Assembly: GCA_021325255.1 (NCBI GenBank) | Contig: JAJPHP010000047.1 | Coordinates: forward strand, 1-32,408 | Reading direction: 5' to 3' | Source: Nitrososphaerota archaeon | Lineage (GTDB): Archaea; Thermoproteota; Nitrososphaeria; Nitrososphaerales; CADDZS01 | DNA length: 32,408 bases | Shown: positions 8,167 to 16,396 of the stretch, one piece after another | Position numbering within the stretch: the stretch's first letter is position 1 | How the letters are laid out: every line of letters starts with the position of its first letter | The notes under the pieces: model-generated | The model's input: the letters and a program-made list of their open reading frames with translations, nothing else | Told to the model about the DNA's origin: nothing | The model's database searches: none | Position numbers and translations under genes: made by a program

Positions 8167-9072
8167 ATGATAGTTTCAATTGAAAAATTACCGGAGAAGG
8201 CCCTTGCCTTGTTGAGTGGCCAGCAAGTTGCAAACGGCAAGTACAGCGACGAAGACCTAGCGAAAGCAACAGTGCTAATGTGCTGGCCCTCTCAAATATC
8301 GGAAGGACTCTTGAGAAAGACTCCAAACCTCTCGGCAATCCAGACTCTTTCAGCCGGGGTTGACGACATCCCTTATTCTCTCGTCCCTAGCAAGGTCAGG
8401 CTGTTCTCAAATGCAAATGCCTATTCTGTCTCGGTTGCAGAACACGCGTGGAGCTTAGTGCTTGCGCTGGCGAAGGGGATCGGCAGACGGGACAAGTCAG
8501 ATAGTCGGATTCTGTTTGAGAAGACCCTCTTGATTCTTGGCTGTGGGGGAATTGGATCTGAAGCAGCCCGCATGGGGAGAGGGTTCGGCATGAAGATCAT
8601 TGGCTTGTCTCGCTCCTTTCTAAAGCCCGAACACTTTGATGAAAAGTACACAGACTTAGGCGAGTTGGATAGGCTACTCGGCGTAGCGGACGTCCTGATT
8701 TGCACGCTTCCGGTCAACAAGTTCACAACTACGATGCTGGACTATGACAAGCTGAAGATTACAAAGCCTCATTGCATCATCGTGAACGTATCACGCGCAG
8801 AAATATTCGATGAAAACGGGATTTTGAAACTGCTGAAAGAACGACCTGAAACAAGATTCGGCACCGACGTCTTCTGGCGAAAGAATGGGAAGGAGGTCTT
8901 TGAATCAAAGTTATGGGATTTGCCAAATTTCCTCGCAACCAAGCATACCGGAGGCGTCGGCGCGAGCAGGCAAGTGCGGGACGATGCAATAATATTCGCA
9001 GCGAAGAATGTGCTGATGTACTTAAACGAAGGAAAGGCAAGCAATGAGATCAGACACTCGGATTATGCCTGA
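8167..9072 (+). CDS. D-isomer-specific 2-hydroxyacid dehydrogenase
   Basis: The 301-residue protein has the D-2-hydroxyacid dehydrogenase layout. A substrate-domain segment (LSAIQTLSAGVDDIPYSLV) is followed by a Rossmann NAD-binding domain LLILGCGGIGSEAARMGRGF (GxGxxG), then IIVNVSRAEIFDENGIL with the family Arg and acidic residue, and LATKHTGGVGA with the catalytic His. It is a little shorter than the usual 310-340 residues. ATG 8167 is preferred to TTG 8119 because 8119 would overlap the upstream dehydrogenase and adds no family sequence. It probably reduces a 2-keto acid to the D-hydroxy acid, or the reverse, in the cytoplasm. Its coupling to an LDH2-type enzyme inside a glycan island suggests supply of a hydroxyacid or lactyl-type substituent, which is an inference. 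Confidence 0.88.
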   Translation: MIVSIEKLPEKALALLSGQQVANGKYSDEDLAKATVLMCWPSQISEGLLRKTPNLSAIQTLSAGVDDIPYSLVPSKVRLFSNANAYSVSVAEHAWSLVLALAKGIGRRDKSDSRILFEKTLLILGCGGIGSEAARMGRGFGMKIIGLSRSFLKPEHFDEKYTDLGELDRLLGVADVLICTLPVNKFTTTMLDYDKLKITKPHCIIVNVSRAEIFDENGILKLLKERPETRFGTDVFWRKNGKEVFESKLWDLPNFLATKHTGGVGASRQVRDDAIIFAAKNVLMYLNEGKASNEIRHSDYA

Positions 9073-9318
9073 TTATTGAAGAACCAATGAAACCTTCTTT
9101 GCATGGTCGAATCCCAACAAGCCATGACTCCGTTCACTATTCCCGTCTTGAGTCTCAAATCCGACAAATTACAAGGCTAAAGCAAAAAGTTTGAGGGGGA
9201 GGGACGCGCAGTCACGGATCCCAATGTCAAACATCCTCATATCGCGTTCCTATTCGAAAGAAGAGCGACGTTTCCGCCCGTAGTAGATGACATAAAGGCC
9301 TTCTACATTTCGCTGGAA

Positions 9319-10416
9319 TTGATCCGCCAAGGGGCCAGAGTGAGCTGGGTCGAATTTGACGGCGAGAAGAGTGATTCAAGACATCACAACGGCATAGAAT
9401 TTGCGACGATCCGAATTTCGGAAAGCTTCGGTCAGCTGAGACCCTTTCTCCTCATAATTCAGGCCCTTGTTTTCTGTGTTGCAGAGAGGGTTGATTGCGT
9501 ATACATCGACGAGTGGCTCATGTTTCGCAGTAAGGCATTCTCGCAGTTTGCATTGAGAATCGCCCTAAAGCTGATGCGTGTTAAGATAATTTTTGACATG
9601 CGCGACCCTTACATCGACTACCAGATAGCCTACGGCAAACTGAAGCATGGCAGTAGCCGCCACTTGTCTCTCCTCAGGCAGTACAGCCTAATCTACAGAC
9701 TCACCGACCTAATCGTACTCCCATCGAAAGTCTACGCAGAACTGTTCGTGAAGGAAGGAATTCCCGAAATACGAGTCCTTGGAATTCCTAGGGGGATTGA
9801 TGAGAAACTGTTCAACCCCCGCGTTGATCCCACCCGAATCAGAGAGAAGCTCGGCCTCGACGGGAAATTTGTAATCGGCTGGTTCGGCATGATGCACAGG
9901 TATCGCCAAATCAAAGAGATTTTGGTTCCCCTGATAAAGCATGTGAGGGAACACATTCCGAATGCGTATGTGCTCATAGGAGGTACTGGTGAGCTATTTG
10001 GCAAGTTTTCAGAGTTGAAGAAGGAGGAGCCCGATTCACCTTTTGCCCTCCTTGGAATGATACCCTACCAGGAGTTGCCGCAGTACATAACGGCCTGCGA
10101 TGTACTACTCTCTCCTGTAGATCCGAAGTACCGTTTCACTCGCCATAGCGTGTGGCTGAAGATCCTCGAGTCCGTGGCGGTAGGAAGACCAATCATCGCA
10201 ACTCGAACGGCCCTGAGCGAGGGTGATTTCAAACATATGAAGGGAATAGTGTGGGCAGAAGCCAACCTCCAGAGTTTCCTTGCTTGTCTAGTAGATATCC
10301 ACAATAACTACGATCTGTACTCTACGCAAGCTTCATCTCAGGCCGCCAATTTCCGTGACTATTCTATACACTCGACAATTCCACGCATAGCAGAAAGAAT
10401 CCTAGAAATCCTTTGA
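9319..10416 (+). CDS. GT4-like glycosyltransferase; N-terminus extends upstream without a start codon
   Basis: From TTG 9319 this is a 365-residue GT-B glycosyltransferase: FVIGWFGMMHRYRQIKEIL, AYVLIGGTGELF, ALLGMIPYQELPQYITACDVL, then VWLKILESVAVGRPIIATRT, the single-Glu form of the GT4 donor motif. The same frame is open upstream to 9181 and translates between 9226 and 9318 as convincing N-terminal sequence (HPHIAFLFERRATFPPVV, then DDIKAFYISLELIRQGA), which is strand 1 and helix 1 of the fold. No ATG, GTG or TTG is in frame there; ATG 9224 is one base out of register. So either the gene has a small frameshift near its start, or it uses an unusual start, or only the shorter form is made. 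A decayed duplicate of its 3' end lies at 11966-12094. Confidence 0.8.
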   Translation: MIRQGARVSWVEFDGEKSDSRHHNGIEFATIRISESFGQLRPFLLIIQALVFCVAERVDCVYIDEWLMFRSKAFSQFALRIALKLMRVKIIFDMRDPYIDYQIAYGKLKHGSSRHLSLLRQYSLIYRLTDLIVLPSKVYAELFVKEGIPEIRVLGIPRGIDEKLFNPRVDPTRIREKLGLDGKFVIGWFGMMHRYRQIKEILVPLIKHVREHIPNAYVLIGGTGELFGKFSELKKEEPDSPFALLGMIPYQELPQYITACDVLLSPVDPKYRFTRHSVWLKILESVAVGRPIIATRTALSEGDFKHMKGIVWAEANLQSFLACLVDIHNNYDLYSTQASSQAANFRDYSIHSTIPRIAERILEIL

Positions 10417-10426
10417 CAAACGCCAG

Positions 10427-10930
10427 GTGGAAAGCAATACGAGCAAGAAGAGAAAAAAGGCAGATCTTCTTGCATCGAGAGTAGCATTCGTCAACATTTC
10501 CACCCCGTTGAATCTGCGCGGATCGGAAATTTGGCTAACGGCCTTCGACGTTCTCGTAAGGGCAGGGCTTTCTGTGCGGCTGGTCAACTTTGATTACGAT
10601 TGGAGATATCCGTAACAAGAGATTGAAGTGCCACAGCGATGGCAAATTCTCAAAGAGGCCTTTCGAAATATCGAAGTGGACTATCGGCGCTGCGACTTCG
10701 ATTGTCCCTTCAGCGAGCCTGCATTGGAAAGAAGCCAGCGAATTCATCAACAACGCCATGTATCGTGATCCGATACAGTATTTATGATACGGACCTAACG
10801 CCGCCTAAGTTGGCAGATTGTTTTTGCTTTCCATTTTCATCGATTCGCCACCAGTTAGAGTAGACAACTACTGGGAATGGTTCTTCCTGAAGTGCTATAA
10901 AGTCGTCAAAGTAAGTTTGAATCGAATGAA
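10427..10930 (+). pseudogene. Broken glycosyltransferase remnant
   Basis: The first frame (GTG 10427) reads RVAFVNISTPLNLRGSEIW, then a GT-B-like strand-helix-strand ending NFDYDWRYP at a TAA (10613-10615). Beyond this stop the same frame resumes protein-like sequence, QEIEVPQRWQILKEAF and VDYRRCDFDCPFSEPALERS, to about 10750. Another frame continues with YDTDLTPPKLADC (about 10785-10825), and a third with VDNYWEWFFLKCYKVVKV to TGA at 10938. Pieces of one protein scattered over three frames mean at least one stop and two frameshifts, plus probably large deletions, since only about 165 codons remain of about 350. It sits 10 bases after the intact glycosyltransferase and abuts the sulfatase-like gene. 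Assignment as a glycosyltransferase rests on the N-terminal pattern and context only. Confidence 0.6.
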
Positions 10931-10936
10931 GCAGGC

Positions 10937-11890
10937 TTGAGACGTAGCCACAGAAAACTTGCTCTTTCGATCAGGCGAAACTGGAAAAATCCATTTTGGT
11001 ATCGGAAGAACCTAGTGAGAAAGGCGCTGATACCCCTTCTCTTTTCCCAGAACCCTGGGGTCTTTGTACTAAAGGAAAAATGGGACAATCTGATCATTCT
11101 CGATGCATGCAGGTATGACGTGTTTGAAGAGGCGTATAGAACGGAGGGGCTGCAGGGCAGACTTGAGTCCAGGATATCAAGAGGAACGGAAACGAAATTC
11201 TTTCTTTCCGAGAACTTCCGCAATCGAGCGATGCTTAGAGACACCGTCTACGTATCCGCGAATCCCGTCGTGAGCAAACTTCTAAGCGACAAACTCTTCA
11301 AAGTTGTTCCGATCTGGAAGGACGGCTGGGACCCAGTGGAGGACACTGTTCTTCCTGAGTATGTATACGAGCGAACGCTCGAAGCGATAGAACAGTATCC
11401 TGACAAGAGGCTCATCGTCCACTTCCTTCAGCCACACAGGCCTTTCATCGGCTATGCTAACTACAACTGGTGGAAGACCGAGATACCTAACCGCAGATTC
11501 GCCTTAACGTGGGGAAGCATGTCGGAGGACGGCAAGAGCCTCCTTTTCTCCGTAAGCACGGAGGACCTGATGGAGCTATACAAGAGAAATCTGAAACTTA
11601 CCTTGCCCTACGTTCGTAGACTACTCGATGTCCTCCCAGGTACCACAGTGGTAACAGGAGACCATGGAGAGGCGTTTGGCGAGAGAATCCATCCGCTTCT
11701 GCCATTTTCCGTTTACGGTCACCCGGGCCGCGTGAGAATCGACGCGTTGACAAGAGTGCCATGGTTTGTGGCCGAATCTCGAACTAAGAAAATCATCAGG
11801 TCAGAGCCTGAGATCCATTCAACTGAACACCTCCCGAAGGAGGACGAGGACCTCATTAACGAGCGCCTCAGCGCCCTTGGCTACATCTAG
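10937..11890 (+). CDS. Sulfatase-like alkaline-phosphatase-superfamily enzyme
   Basis: This 317-residue protein has the metal-site pattern of the AlkP/sulfatase superfamily: WDNLIILDACRYDVF (Asp at about 56 and 61, Cys 58), VHFLQPHRPFIGY, TTVVTGDHGEAFGER (metal Asp and His) and VYGHPGRVRIDALTRVPWF. The CxPSR signature that carries the formylglycine nucleophile of true sulfatases is absent, so it may be a phosphodiester or phosphoglycerol-type transferase/hydrolase, or use another nucleophile. No signal peptide or membrane helix is evident, suggesting cytoplasmic action on a glycan precursor. It starts with TTG at the end of the broken glycosyltransferase and ends NERLSALGYI, the C-terminal tail typical of sulfatase-family proteins and shared with the RHH protein at 2180-2470. 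Family confidence is high, reaction open. Confidence 0.8.
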   Translation: MRRSHRKLALSIRRNWKNPFWYRKNLVRKALIPLLFSQNPGVFVLKEKWDNLIILDACRYDVFEEAYRTEGLQGRLESRISRGTETKFFLSENFRNRAMLRDTVYVSANPVVSKLLSDKLFKVVPIWKDGWDPVEDTVLPEYVYERTLEAIEQYPDKRLIVHFLQPHRPFIGYANYNWWKTEIPNRRFALTWGSMSEDGKSLLFSVSTEDLMELYKRNLKLTLPYVRRLLDVLPGTTVVTGDHGEAFGERIHPLLPFSVYGHPGRVRIDALTRVPWFVAESRTKKIIRSEPEIHSTEHLPKEDEDLINERLSALGYI

Positions 11891-11965
11891 AACTCTGCGC
11901 TTTCGTGGAGTATTAATCCCATGATTTTGCAGTCGCATGACTGGGATTATCTCGCTATTGCTTAT

Positions 11966-12094
11966 TTGGTAGAGCTGCACAACTACCGCCAATTCTACTA
12001 AGGGTGGGCGTCATCTCAGGCGGGCCATTTCCCTGATTACTCTATATATTCAACCATCCGACGTATTGTAGAAAGAATCCTGAAGATCTCTTGA
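11966..12094 (+). pseudogene. Decayed 3' end of a second copy of the 9319-10416 glycosyltransferase
   Basis: In one frame this reads LVELHNYRQFY, a stop, then ASSQAGHFPDYSIYSTIRR and IVERILKIS before TGA at 12092-12094. The C-terminus of the intact gene reads LVDIHNNYDLYSTQASSQAA, NFRDYSIHSTIPRI and AERILEIL before TGA. Similarity covers about 42 codons including the stop codon, with one in-frame stop. No upstream part of the copy is recognisable between 11891 and 11965. Confidence 0.8.
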
Positions 12095-12157
12095 CGATTA
12101 GATGTTGAAATCAATTCCGTGTGAAATAGAGCATGGTGAATCTACTAAGGAAATTCG

Positions 12158-12345
12158 CGCCACTACAACACATGTAATGTCGATCCTATGCGAAGAGATC
12201 TCATGTCAGAGCGGGATCGCCACAAGCAACTCACCAGAGTCCTCAGAAGTGCGATAAAGTGCCAGATTGATTAGTATGAAGGTTCCGTGTGAGTACTCGA
12301 TCCTCAATGCCACAAAATGCTTCAGCTTCTTTCTTAAACACACTT
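12158..12345 (+). pseudogene. Decayed 3' end of a second HprK-like gene
   Basis: The segment aligns with the last part of the HprK-like gene. DRHKQLTRVLRSAIK matches EHHRLISRVLRDALK, and after a stop and a frame change KVPCEYSILNATKC matches KVPYEFPIRESTKY. Upstream, bases 12161-12195 match the intact TQYMYGRSCAK region with an in-frame stop. It lies 64 bases after the glycosyltransferase remnant and about 145 bases before an intact GT4 gene, so the order HprK-like then GT4 repeats that of 2924-5539. The stops and frame changes show it is inactive. Confidence 0.75.
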
Positions 12346-12490
12346 TTCCATCGAAAGAAGTTAGGGCCACAGAGCTGTCTACTTCTCCCCGGTCCTTCCC
12401 AATCTGGAACGACGAAATGGCATCTAGTTCAAGAGTGGCGATGGAACAATCTCTTTCCTTTCTTCCTTTTGCTGACGGCGTGAATCTGCA

Positions 12491-13564
12491 TTGAGGGTTG
12501 CTATGATCGGTCCCACGAAAGCGGCCGGAGGAATGAGCGTTCATGTCAGAGAATTGACAAAGGGACTGCGTGCGCAAGGGAGTGAAGTAGTTGTCATACA
12601 AAAGAGAGAAGGGGACGGGCCTTCCTCAGCAACGTACTACCTTTCACGAGTCCTGAAGGATTTTGATATAGTTCACGTGCAGGGGCTGCAATACTTTCAG
12701 CCACTAATCGCAGCGCTGACCGCTCGGAAGGTACTCGGGACGCGCGCCGTCGCCACGGCTCACGGTTTCGGTGGTGAATCTCGCTGGTGGAACAAGAAGA
12801 TGCAACGCTACTCGATGAAATCTATCCTCCGGCAGTTTGACGTTCTTGTTTCGATTTCCGCATACGTCGAAAAAAGACTTTCATTGTTTACGGGTTTGAG
12901 CCCACCAAAGGTCAGGACGATATACAACGGCGTGGACACCTCCTACTTCAATCCGAGCTTGGACGCAACTGAATTCAGGCGTGGGATTGGTCTAGAAGAT
13001 GACTTCGTCATACTCTATGTTGGGCGGTTAGCTTGGAACAAAGGAATACCGGATCTGATCAAAAGCATTCAAGTCGTTAGCAAGAAAGTTCCAAATGCGA
13101 AACTGCTTGTCTGCGGAAAGGGAAGGATGGAAGGCGAGCTGAAGAAACAAGTAGAGGCCCTCGGTCTAGAGAGAAATGTCAGATTTACCGGCCTCGTCCC
13201 GCAGGAAGACCTTCCTCTCTATTACGCCTCAAGTGATATCGTTGCGGCTCCGAGCATATTCGAACCGTTTGGTCTGGTCCTCCTCGAGGCATTGGCCATG
13301 GGCAAGCCAGTGGTAGCGACAAATGTTGGTGGAATCCCTGAAGTCATAAAGGATTTTGAAACAGGGTTGCTAGTACCGCCTCATGATTCAAGCTCGATAG
13401 CTCAAGCGATCATCAGGCTCAAAGAAGACGAGTCGCTCGGGGAAAGGCTAGGAAAGAGAGGAAGAGAACTCGTCGAAGGCAAGTTCTCACTGGAGAAAAT
13501 GGCCGAGGCCACTTGGTCATGCTACAAGTCGATCACAAGGCTGGATCAATCACGATCGGTGTAG
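12491..13564 (+). CDS. GT4-family glycosyltransferase
   Basis: A complete 357-residue GT4 enzyme. The N-terminus MRVAMIGPTKAAGGMSVHVREL has the Gly-rich loop, followed by DIVHVQGLQYFQPL, VATAHGFGG (acceptor-side His), RTIYNGVDTSYFNP, ILYVGRLAWNKGIPDLI, AKLLVCGKGRMEGEL, VRFTGLVPQEDLPLYYASSD and IFEPFGLVLLEALAMGKPVV with the full EX7E pair and VGGIPEVI. It is the most canonical glycosyltransferase of the island, similar to PimA/WcaL-type retaining mannosyl- or glucosyltransferases, but the sugar is not predictable. TTG 12491 is the best start because translation begins directly with the first beta strand; ATG 12503 would cut into it. It follows the HprK-like remnant and is followed by a GT2 gene with its own TATA box. 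Confidence 0.92.
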   Translation: MRVAMIGPTKAAGGMSVHVRELTKGLRAQGSEVVVIQKREGDGPSSATYYLSRVLKDFDIVHVQGLQYFQPLIAALTARKVLGTRAVATAHGFGGESRWWNKKMQRYSMKSILRQFDVLVSISAYVEKRLSLFTGLSPPKVRTIYNGVDTSYFNPSLDATEFRRGIGLEDDFVILYVGRLAWNKGIPDLIKSIQVVSKKVPNAKLLVCGKGRMEGELKKQVEALGLERNVRFTGLVPQEDLPLYYASSDIVAAPSIFEPFGLVLLEALAMGKPVVATNVGGIPEVIKDFETGLLVPPHDSSSIAQAIIRLKEDESLGERLGKRGRELVEGKFSLEKMAEATWSCYKSITRLDQSRSV

Positions 13565-13686
13565 ATGTAATATGCGAGACTTGGCAATCGAATACAGAGT
13601 ATGAAGAGCGAAATATCCATTAGCTACAGAGTAGAAATCGATTGCGGCGTATTCCGGTCCGCAGACGCTACCACACTGAAAGGTTG

Positions 13687-13700
13687 CTAAAATATAAATG
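13687..13700 (+). promoter_or_regulatory. TATA box of the GT2 gene
   Basis: CTAAAATATAAATG ends 27 bases before ATG 13727, the spacing expected for an archaeal leaderless transcript. It indicates that the GT2 gene is transcribed separately from the preceding GT4 gene. Confidence 0.6.
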
Positions 13701-13726
13701 AACATTTTTCATCTCTGTCCTGAAAG

Positions 13727-14605
13727 ATGCCTGGCACGCCTAAGATCAGCGTGATTGTGACCAACTACAACAAGGGCAAGTACATCAGGGCAGCAATAGA
13801 CAGCGTGCTCGATCAAACGTTTACCGATTTCGAAATCATAATTGTAGATGATGCGTCTACCGATGATTCTTTGAAGACGATAAAGGAGTGCTGTGACAGA
13901 ACAAACAAGATTCGATTGATAATCCACGACGAGAGGAGGGGATCGGCAGCGGCGCGCAACTCTGGAATTAAGAATTCAAATGGCCAAATAATCTGCTTTC
14001 TTGATTCTGATGACATTTATTCTCAGGACAAGCTACAGAAGCAGATAGTTGCACTGCAAGAAGAACCAACCCCAGTTGTTGTCTACTCTAACTGGTGGCG
14101 AATCGATGAAAATGGAAATACCCTGCCTCCAGGAAAAAGAGATCACCCGACTAAAAGTGGGCGAATCTTCAGTGATTGTTTGACCCATGTATTTGGCTCG
14201 AGTACGATGTTCATGATCCCGAAACTATGCTTTGACAAAGTCGGATTGTACGATGAATCTCTCATGTGGGCCGAAGACTACGATCTTGTCCTGCGCCTTG
14301 CGAGAAATTTCGATTTCATATACGTGAATCTTCCGCTCTACGGTTACCGTACGCACGAGGGAAACAAGAGGAACTTGATCAAAAGAAAAGAACGCTTGTT
14401 TTCTGAAGCGCTTGTGACCGAAAAGTACTACAGGGAAAACAAAGAACTTCTGAACGAGGAGAGCAAGAAGAAAGTAGTTTCACTATTGATAAGGTACTTC
14501 TCTCTGACGGGTCAACGGAGAAAGGTGTTAAGGTATGGTCTCTCGAGTCTCAGCGCATTCAGATTCATGCTGTCCTCAATGCTGACGAATAGACCCATAA
14601 AATAA
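13727..14605 (+). CDS. GT2-family glycosyltransferase
   Basis: A 292-residue GT-A-fold glycosyltransferase of family 2, inverting. It shows ISVIVTNYNKGKYIRAAIDS, FEIIIVDDASTDDS (nucleotide-binding Asp pair), GSAAARNSGIKNSNGQII, CFLDSDDIYSQDKL (the DxD metal motif) and MWAEDYDLVLRLAR (the ED catalytic motif), followed by a short C-terminal region LYGYRTHEGNKRN. No membrane helix is present, so it is cytoplasmic or peripherally bound. ATG 13727 is set by the TATA box. It is convergent with the methyltransferase-glycosyltransferase fusion, with 36 bases between stop codons, and thus closes the plus-strand half of the island. It probably adds one sugar of the repeat unit. Confidence 0.92.
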   Translation: MPGTPKISVIVTNYNKGKYIRAAIDSVLDQTFTDFEIIIVDDASTDDSLKTIKECCDRTNKIRLIIHDERRGSAAARNSGIKNSNGQIICFLDSDDIYSQDKLQKQIVALQEEPTPVVVYSNWWRIDENGNTLPPGKRDHPTKSGRIFSDCLTHVFGSSTMFMIPKLCFDKVGLYDESLMWAEDYDLVLRLARNFDFIYVNLPLYGYRTHEGNKRNLIKRKERLFSEALVTEKYYRENKELLNEESKKKVVSLLIRYFSLTGQRRKVLRYGLSSLSAFRFMLSSMLTNRPIK

Positions 14606-14641
14606 GTGAAGACTCTGAACTCTCGCAGAATTGTTCAAAAC

Positions 14642-16396
14642 TCAGTCGTCATTCGAACCAGAGTTTGCATGCTCGATGATCTTGTATAGATACTCGAGCC
14701 CATCCTCGTCTCTGCTTAGCTCTCCCGAACATTCCTTCAACATTTGGTATGATAATGGTCGGCCTCCAAAAGAAGACTTGAGCTCGGTCAACTTACGCCT
14801 GAGATTCAGACTTTTCCGACGGCGAGCAGCCGATGTAATTTCGCGCAATATTCTCGACAAGTCCCTGACTCTCGAGAATGTACTCACCCGAATGACCTGA
14901 GCCTGTTTTGCCTGAAAGGAATCTATTGCGACAATTGGTCTTGAAAGCCTCTTTGCGAAGGTCATCGTTCCAGAAGTCCAGTAATGGCTCTTTTGAGCAA
15001 ACAGAATATGCGAACAATTCTTGAGTTCTCCCAAAATTTCTTCAGTTGTAAAGAACCCAGACCTGACAACAATTCTGTCAGAACGGTTGATAGAGCTATT
15101 TTTTGGATCATCATAGACGACAATTTGCCTGTCCTTCTTGAGGTTGTTCACTACCCTGATGCATTCCTTGAGTCCGTACTCTTGGTTTATGCTGATCAAT
15201 ATTCTTGCTCTGGCATTCACCTTCTTCGCAAATGCAACTATTTCGTCAAATCGTTTGCTTGTTGTGCCAAAACCGAATGAACCGAGGCAAATGTCGTCGA
15301 ACTGCGCAAAGGGCTGTTCAGGAAGATTAAGGTATGAGATGTGCGGGTACAAGAAGTACTTTTCCGCACCGTCAAGTTCCGCAATTTCATTTGCCCGGTA
15401 AGTGAGTATTGCTTTCTCTTGCAGGTTTCTCACCGTATCGAAATCAAAAGATTCAGACCTTGTCAGACAGTCATGGATTTCAATGATAACCTTCTTGCCC
15501 TGTTTCAAGAGATAGTCTACGTCATTAACCAATCCCCTCGATCTTTCAAGTCCGCTCTCGAACTCTATCAGTACAATTTTCGACTTTGCAGTTTCTGGTT
15601 CGTTCACAACATCAACATCGAACCCTCTTTCATCTGTCAATCTTTCTGAAAGTGCGCTAATGTACTCGCTGATCCCGCCTCGCTTGTTCGTGTAACTCAG
15701 AATCGAGATGCTCTTGATTAATCCCTCGCCTTCGACCTTGTTCTTCTTTTTGAAAGTTAGAAAGGCGAGAGTGTAATCAGTTCGCCGAGATTTCAGAGGA
15801 AGAGAGGGAGGATTCTTGATCTTTTCAATCTCGGTATCATCAAACAACGGGTCCAGTCCTTTCTTCCTTGCTGTCTCGATTAGACCGACCAGCTCAGGTG
15901 ATGAAAGTGGGCCATCCTGCGCACGTGAATCCTTCCCTGTTATGGGACAGAACCGCGTTGCAATCTGTAGCACCCCCATCGGTTTCAGGATTCGCGCAAT
16001 GTTTTCCAAAACGGATTCAAGGTCGACGCCGGTACGAAAGGTATCTAGACAAACGGCCCAGTCAAAAAAAGCCGGCGGGAAATGAGAATGAGCAGTTCGC
16101 GCATACTGGTAGCGTATCTTTGTGTAATGCGGGTAATCGTAGATGTTTCTGTTTGCATCTACAACATAGAGATTTTTCATCCCTAGCTTGTGCAATGCGA
16201 TCGTGGCAGGGTATGGTCGCGCCTCAAAATCAATCATCTTCGAGGCAAAGTCGATCGACATGCTCTTGACAGAGGAGACCAAGTTCGCGACAGCCCACGC
16301 TCTTTCCATCTCGCTTATCTCCACCCCGATTTTCTCAGTCGTGGCCCTGCTCTCGTAAAGCTCATTAGTATCGTTGAGCGTTTGCAAGTATTCCAA
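14642..16396 (-). CDS. Fusion: SAM-methyltransferase-like domain plus glycosyltransferase-like domain
   Basis: This 584-residue protein has two halves. Residues about 30-230 look like a class I methyltransferase: DFEARPYPATIALHKLGMK in place of the Gly-rich motif I, NLYVVDANRNIYDYP (acidic end of strand 2), FFDWAVCLDTFRTG (motif IV) and NIARILKPMGVLQIATRF (motif VI region). Residues about 235-584 resemble a divergent GT-B protein: ISILSYTNKRGGISEYISAL (acceptor loop), KKVIIEIHDCLTR, YRANEIAELDGAEK, then FGFGTTSKRFDEIV and SHYWTSGTMTFAKRLSRPIV in the donor-domain position. The EX7E pair is not obvious. It starts at TTG 16396 because an in-frame stop lies 6 bases upstream. It could both transfer and methylate a terminal sugar, capping the chain, which is an inference. 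The degenerate motif I leaves activity open. Confidence 0.75.
   Translation of the reverse strand: MEYLQTLNDTNELYESRATTEKIGVEISEMERAWAVANLVSSVKSMSIDFASKMIDFEARPYPATIALHKLGMKNLYVVDANRNIYDYPHYTKIRYQYARTAHSHFPPAFFDWAVCLDTFRTGVDLESVLENIARILKPMGVLQIATRFCPITGKDSRAQDGPLSSPELVGLIETARKKGLDPLFDDTEIEKIKNPPSLPLKSRRTDYTLAFLTFKKKNKVEGEGLIKSISILSYTNKRGGISEYISALSERLTDERGFDVDVVNEPETAKSKIVLIEFESGLERSRGLVNDVDYLLKQGKKVIIEIHDCLTRSESFDFDTVRNLQEKAILTYRANEIAELDGAEKYFLYPHISYLNLPEQPFAQFDDICLGSFGFGTTSKRFDEIVAFAKKVNARARILISINQEYGLKECIRVVNNLKKDRQIVVYDDPKNSSINRSDRIVVRSGFFTTEEILGELKNCSHILFAQKSHYWTSGTMTFAKRLSRPIVAIDSFQAKQAQVIRVSTFSRVRDLSRILREITSAARRRKSLNLRRKLTELKSSFGGRPLSYQMLKECSGELSRDEDGLEYLYKIIEHANSGSNDD

Noticed and set aside
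9090..9180. tRNA-like T-arm pattern (GGTCGAATCCC)
   Set aside because: No matching acceptor, D-arm or anticodon stem could be built around it.
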